NCBI GenBank assembly: GCA_937890045.1
Contig: CALBXV010000298.1
Span: forward strand, 1 to 7,642
Length of the DNA stretch: 7,642 nucleotides
Reading direction: 5' to 3'
Source: an uncultured archaeon
GTDB lineage: Archaea; Thermoproteota; Nitrososphaeria; Nitrososphaerales; CALBXV01
Shown: positions 7,143 through 7,642 of the stretch, in pieces
Layout: each line of letters opens with the position of its first letter
Numbering within the stretch: the first letter of the stretch is position 1
Notes under the pieces: generated by a model
What the model saw: only the letters and a program-made list of their open reading frames with translations
What the model was told of the DNA's origin: nothing
Database searches by the model: none
Translations under genes and position numbers: made by a program

Positions 7143-7154
7143 TAATATAAAAAA
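7143..7154 (-). promoter_or_regulatory. T-tract and TATA-like element between tRNA-Pro and the SWIM gene
   Basis: On the minus strand this reads TTTTTTATATTA. The run of six T (7154-7149) begins 8 bases after the tRNA-Pro acceptor end and could terminate that transcript, as archaeal RNA polymerase stops at U-runs. The adjoining TATATT-type sequence is about 25 bases before the SWIM ATG, where a leaderless promoter would place its TATA box. One short segment may do both jobs. Confidence 0.4.
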
Positions 7155-7162
7155 TTTTTAGA

Positions 7163-7236
7163 TGAGCTGATGAGATTTGAACTCACGATCACCAACTCCC
7201 GAAGCTGACATCTTAACCAAACTAAATTACAGTCCA
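7163..7236 (-). tRNA. tRNA-Pro (anticodon CGG), with an imperfect acceptor stem
   Basis: The minus strand gives a 74-base cloverleaf: acceptor TGGACTG/CAGCTCA, D stem ATTT/AGAT, anticodon stem TCAGC/GTTGG, loop TTCGGGA with anticodon CGG and G37 as in tRNA-Pro, five-base variable loop, and T arm GTGAG-TTCAAAT-CTCAT. Weaknesses are several G-U pairs, a weak D stem, an A4-C69 mismatch beside G3-U70, a U1-A72 first pair where archaeal tRNA-Pro usually has G-C, and T as the base after position 72. CCA is not encoded. The T loop (TTCAAAT) and D-loop GG are intact, so it is probably expressed, but a decaying gene or one needing RNA editing cannot be excluded. It is the first gene of a minus-strand set with the SWIM gene and tRNA-Thr. 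Confidence 0.75.
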
Positions 7237-7253
7237 AAAAATGGATATTAGAG

Positions 7254-7270
7254 TTTATTTTAAATATTTA
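7254..7270 (-). promoter_or_regulatory. Candidate TATA box for tRNA-Pro
   Basis: On the minus strand a TAAATATTTAAAATAAA-type run is centred about 26 bases before the first base of the tRNA, the standard archaeal spacing. The 148-base spacer is AT-rich throughout, so position is the main support. Confidence 0.35.
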
Positions 7271-7352
7271 TTTAATTTTCAATTAACTTTAAAATACGTA
7301 AATAAGAAATTCGTCTAAAAAAATCACATAGATAATGTTGGTTAGATGATAA

Positions 7353-7364
7353 AGTTAATATATA
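7353..7364 (+). promoter_or_regulatory. Candidate TATA box for the thermosome gene
   Basis: AGTTAATATATA is centred about 26 bases before the ATG at 7385, and the purine-rich AAAG just upstream could serve as a TFB recognition element. The spacing puts transcription start at or next to the ATG, so the mRNA would be leaderless. No Shine-Dalgarno sequence is present, which agrees. Confidence 0.5.
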
Positions 7365-7384
7365 GTTATTTTGGATTTGTATTT

Positions 7385-7642
7385 ATGTCACAACAAGGTC
7401 AACCAATAGTTATTTTAGGTGGAGGAAGCGGACAAACAAAAGGAAAAGACGCTCAAAAAAATAATATTACAGCAGCAAAATTAATTGCTACTATAGTTAG
7501 AACATCACTTGGTCCACGAGGAATGGATAAGATGATTGTAGATAGTATAGGAGATGTTACAATTACAAATGATGGAGCAACAATTCTAAAAGAAATTGAT
7601 GTACAACATCCTGCAGCTAAGATGATGGTAGAAATTTCAAAA
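7385..7642 (+). CDS. Thermosome subunit (group II chaperonin), N-terminal 86 residues; 3' end outside window
   Basis: Group II chaperonins form double-ring, lidded ATP-driven chambers in the archaeal cytosol that fold other proteins. The visible part covers the start of the equatorial domain. After a short variable N-terminus ([16 protein letters not shown]) comes [10 protein letters not shown] (19-28), the nucleotide-binding [10 protein letters not shown] (41-50) and the second ATP-site block [10 protein letters not shown] (61-70), then DVQHPAAKM at 72-80. These match thermosome and CCT subunits closely, with Thaumarchaeota-like wording. The frame is open to the last base, and a full subunit would have about 530-570 residues. 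The ATG is the first in frame after the TATA-like element. The gene is divergent from tRNA-Pro. Which paralogue (alpha, beta or gamma) it is cannot be told. Confidence 0.95.
   Translation, partial: MSQQGQPIVILGGGSGQTKGKDAQKNNITAAKLIATIVRTSLGPRGMDKMIVDSIGDVTITNDGATILKEIDVQHPAAKMMVEISK

Noticed and set aside
7150..7160. AAAAATTTTT palindrome as a hairpin terminator or regulator
   Set aside because: It is a homopolymer junction with no loop or GC stem; the T-tract alone explains termination and such runs are common here.
1..7642. CRISPR array, insertion sequence or integrated element
   Set aside because: I found no regularly spaced direct repeats, transposase or integrase motifs, or tRNA-end duplications marking an attachment site.

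Overview
The window looks like an ordinary chromosomal stretch from an archaeon with a very A+T-rich genome. The last gene is a group II chaperonin (thermosome) subunit. The first is a fragment of the coenzyme F420 biosynthesis protein CofC. Both tRNA genes have archaeal features: one carries a short intron at the usual archaeal position next to the anticodon. Several genes have a TATA-like element about 25 bases before the start codon, as in leaderless archaeal transcription. Two heme O synthase-like genes together with CofC, Tat genes and this thermosome sequence fit best with Nitrososphaerota (Thaumarchaeota), perhaps a reduced AT-rich marine lineage. That placement comes from protein resemblance by eye and is an inference.

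Layout. (1) Positions 3-3006, plus strand: the 3' part of cofC, then 16 bases later an 847-residue superfamily 2 helicase of the Hrq1/MrfA type with zinc-binding cysteines at both ends. (2) Positions 3018-3983, minus strand: a heme O synthase (ctaB), converging on the helicase with only 11 bases between stop codons. (3) A 166-base divergent promoter region. (4) Positions 4150-6594, plus strand: tatC, tatA with a long C-terminal extension, and a second, diverged ctaB paralogue, spaced like an operon. (5) Positions 6670-7236, minus strand: tRNA-Pro(CGG), a 108-residue SWIM zinc-finger protein and intron-containing tRNA-Thr(TGT), listed in transcription order. (6) A 148-base divergent spacer, then from 7385 the start of a thermosome gene that runs off the window.

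How the genes fit together. The central block serves the cell membrane and respiration. TatA and TatC form a folded-protein export channel, typically used for cofactor-bearing redox proteins such as Rieske proteins. Heme O synthase makes the farnesylated heme used by terminal oxidases. The helicase and the SWIM protein suggest DNA repair, but they are not adjacent. There is no gap of 300 bases or more without a gene.

I found no complete novel system. The points most worth checking are: the changed catalytic residues in the second CtaB paralogue; the Glu-to-Gln change in TatC beside the long TatA tail; the tRNA-Pro acceptor stem with an A-C mismatch; the very short intron in tRNA-Thr; and the extra N-terminal zinc ribbon on the helicase.
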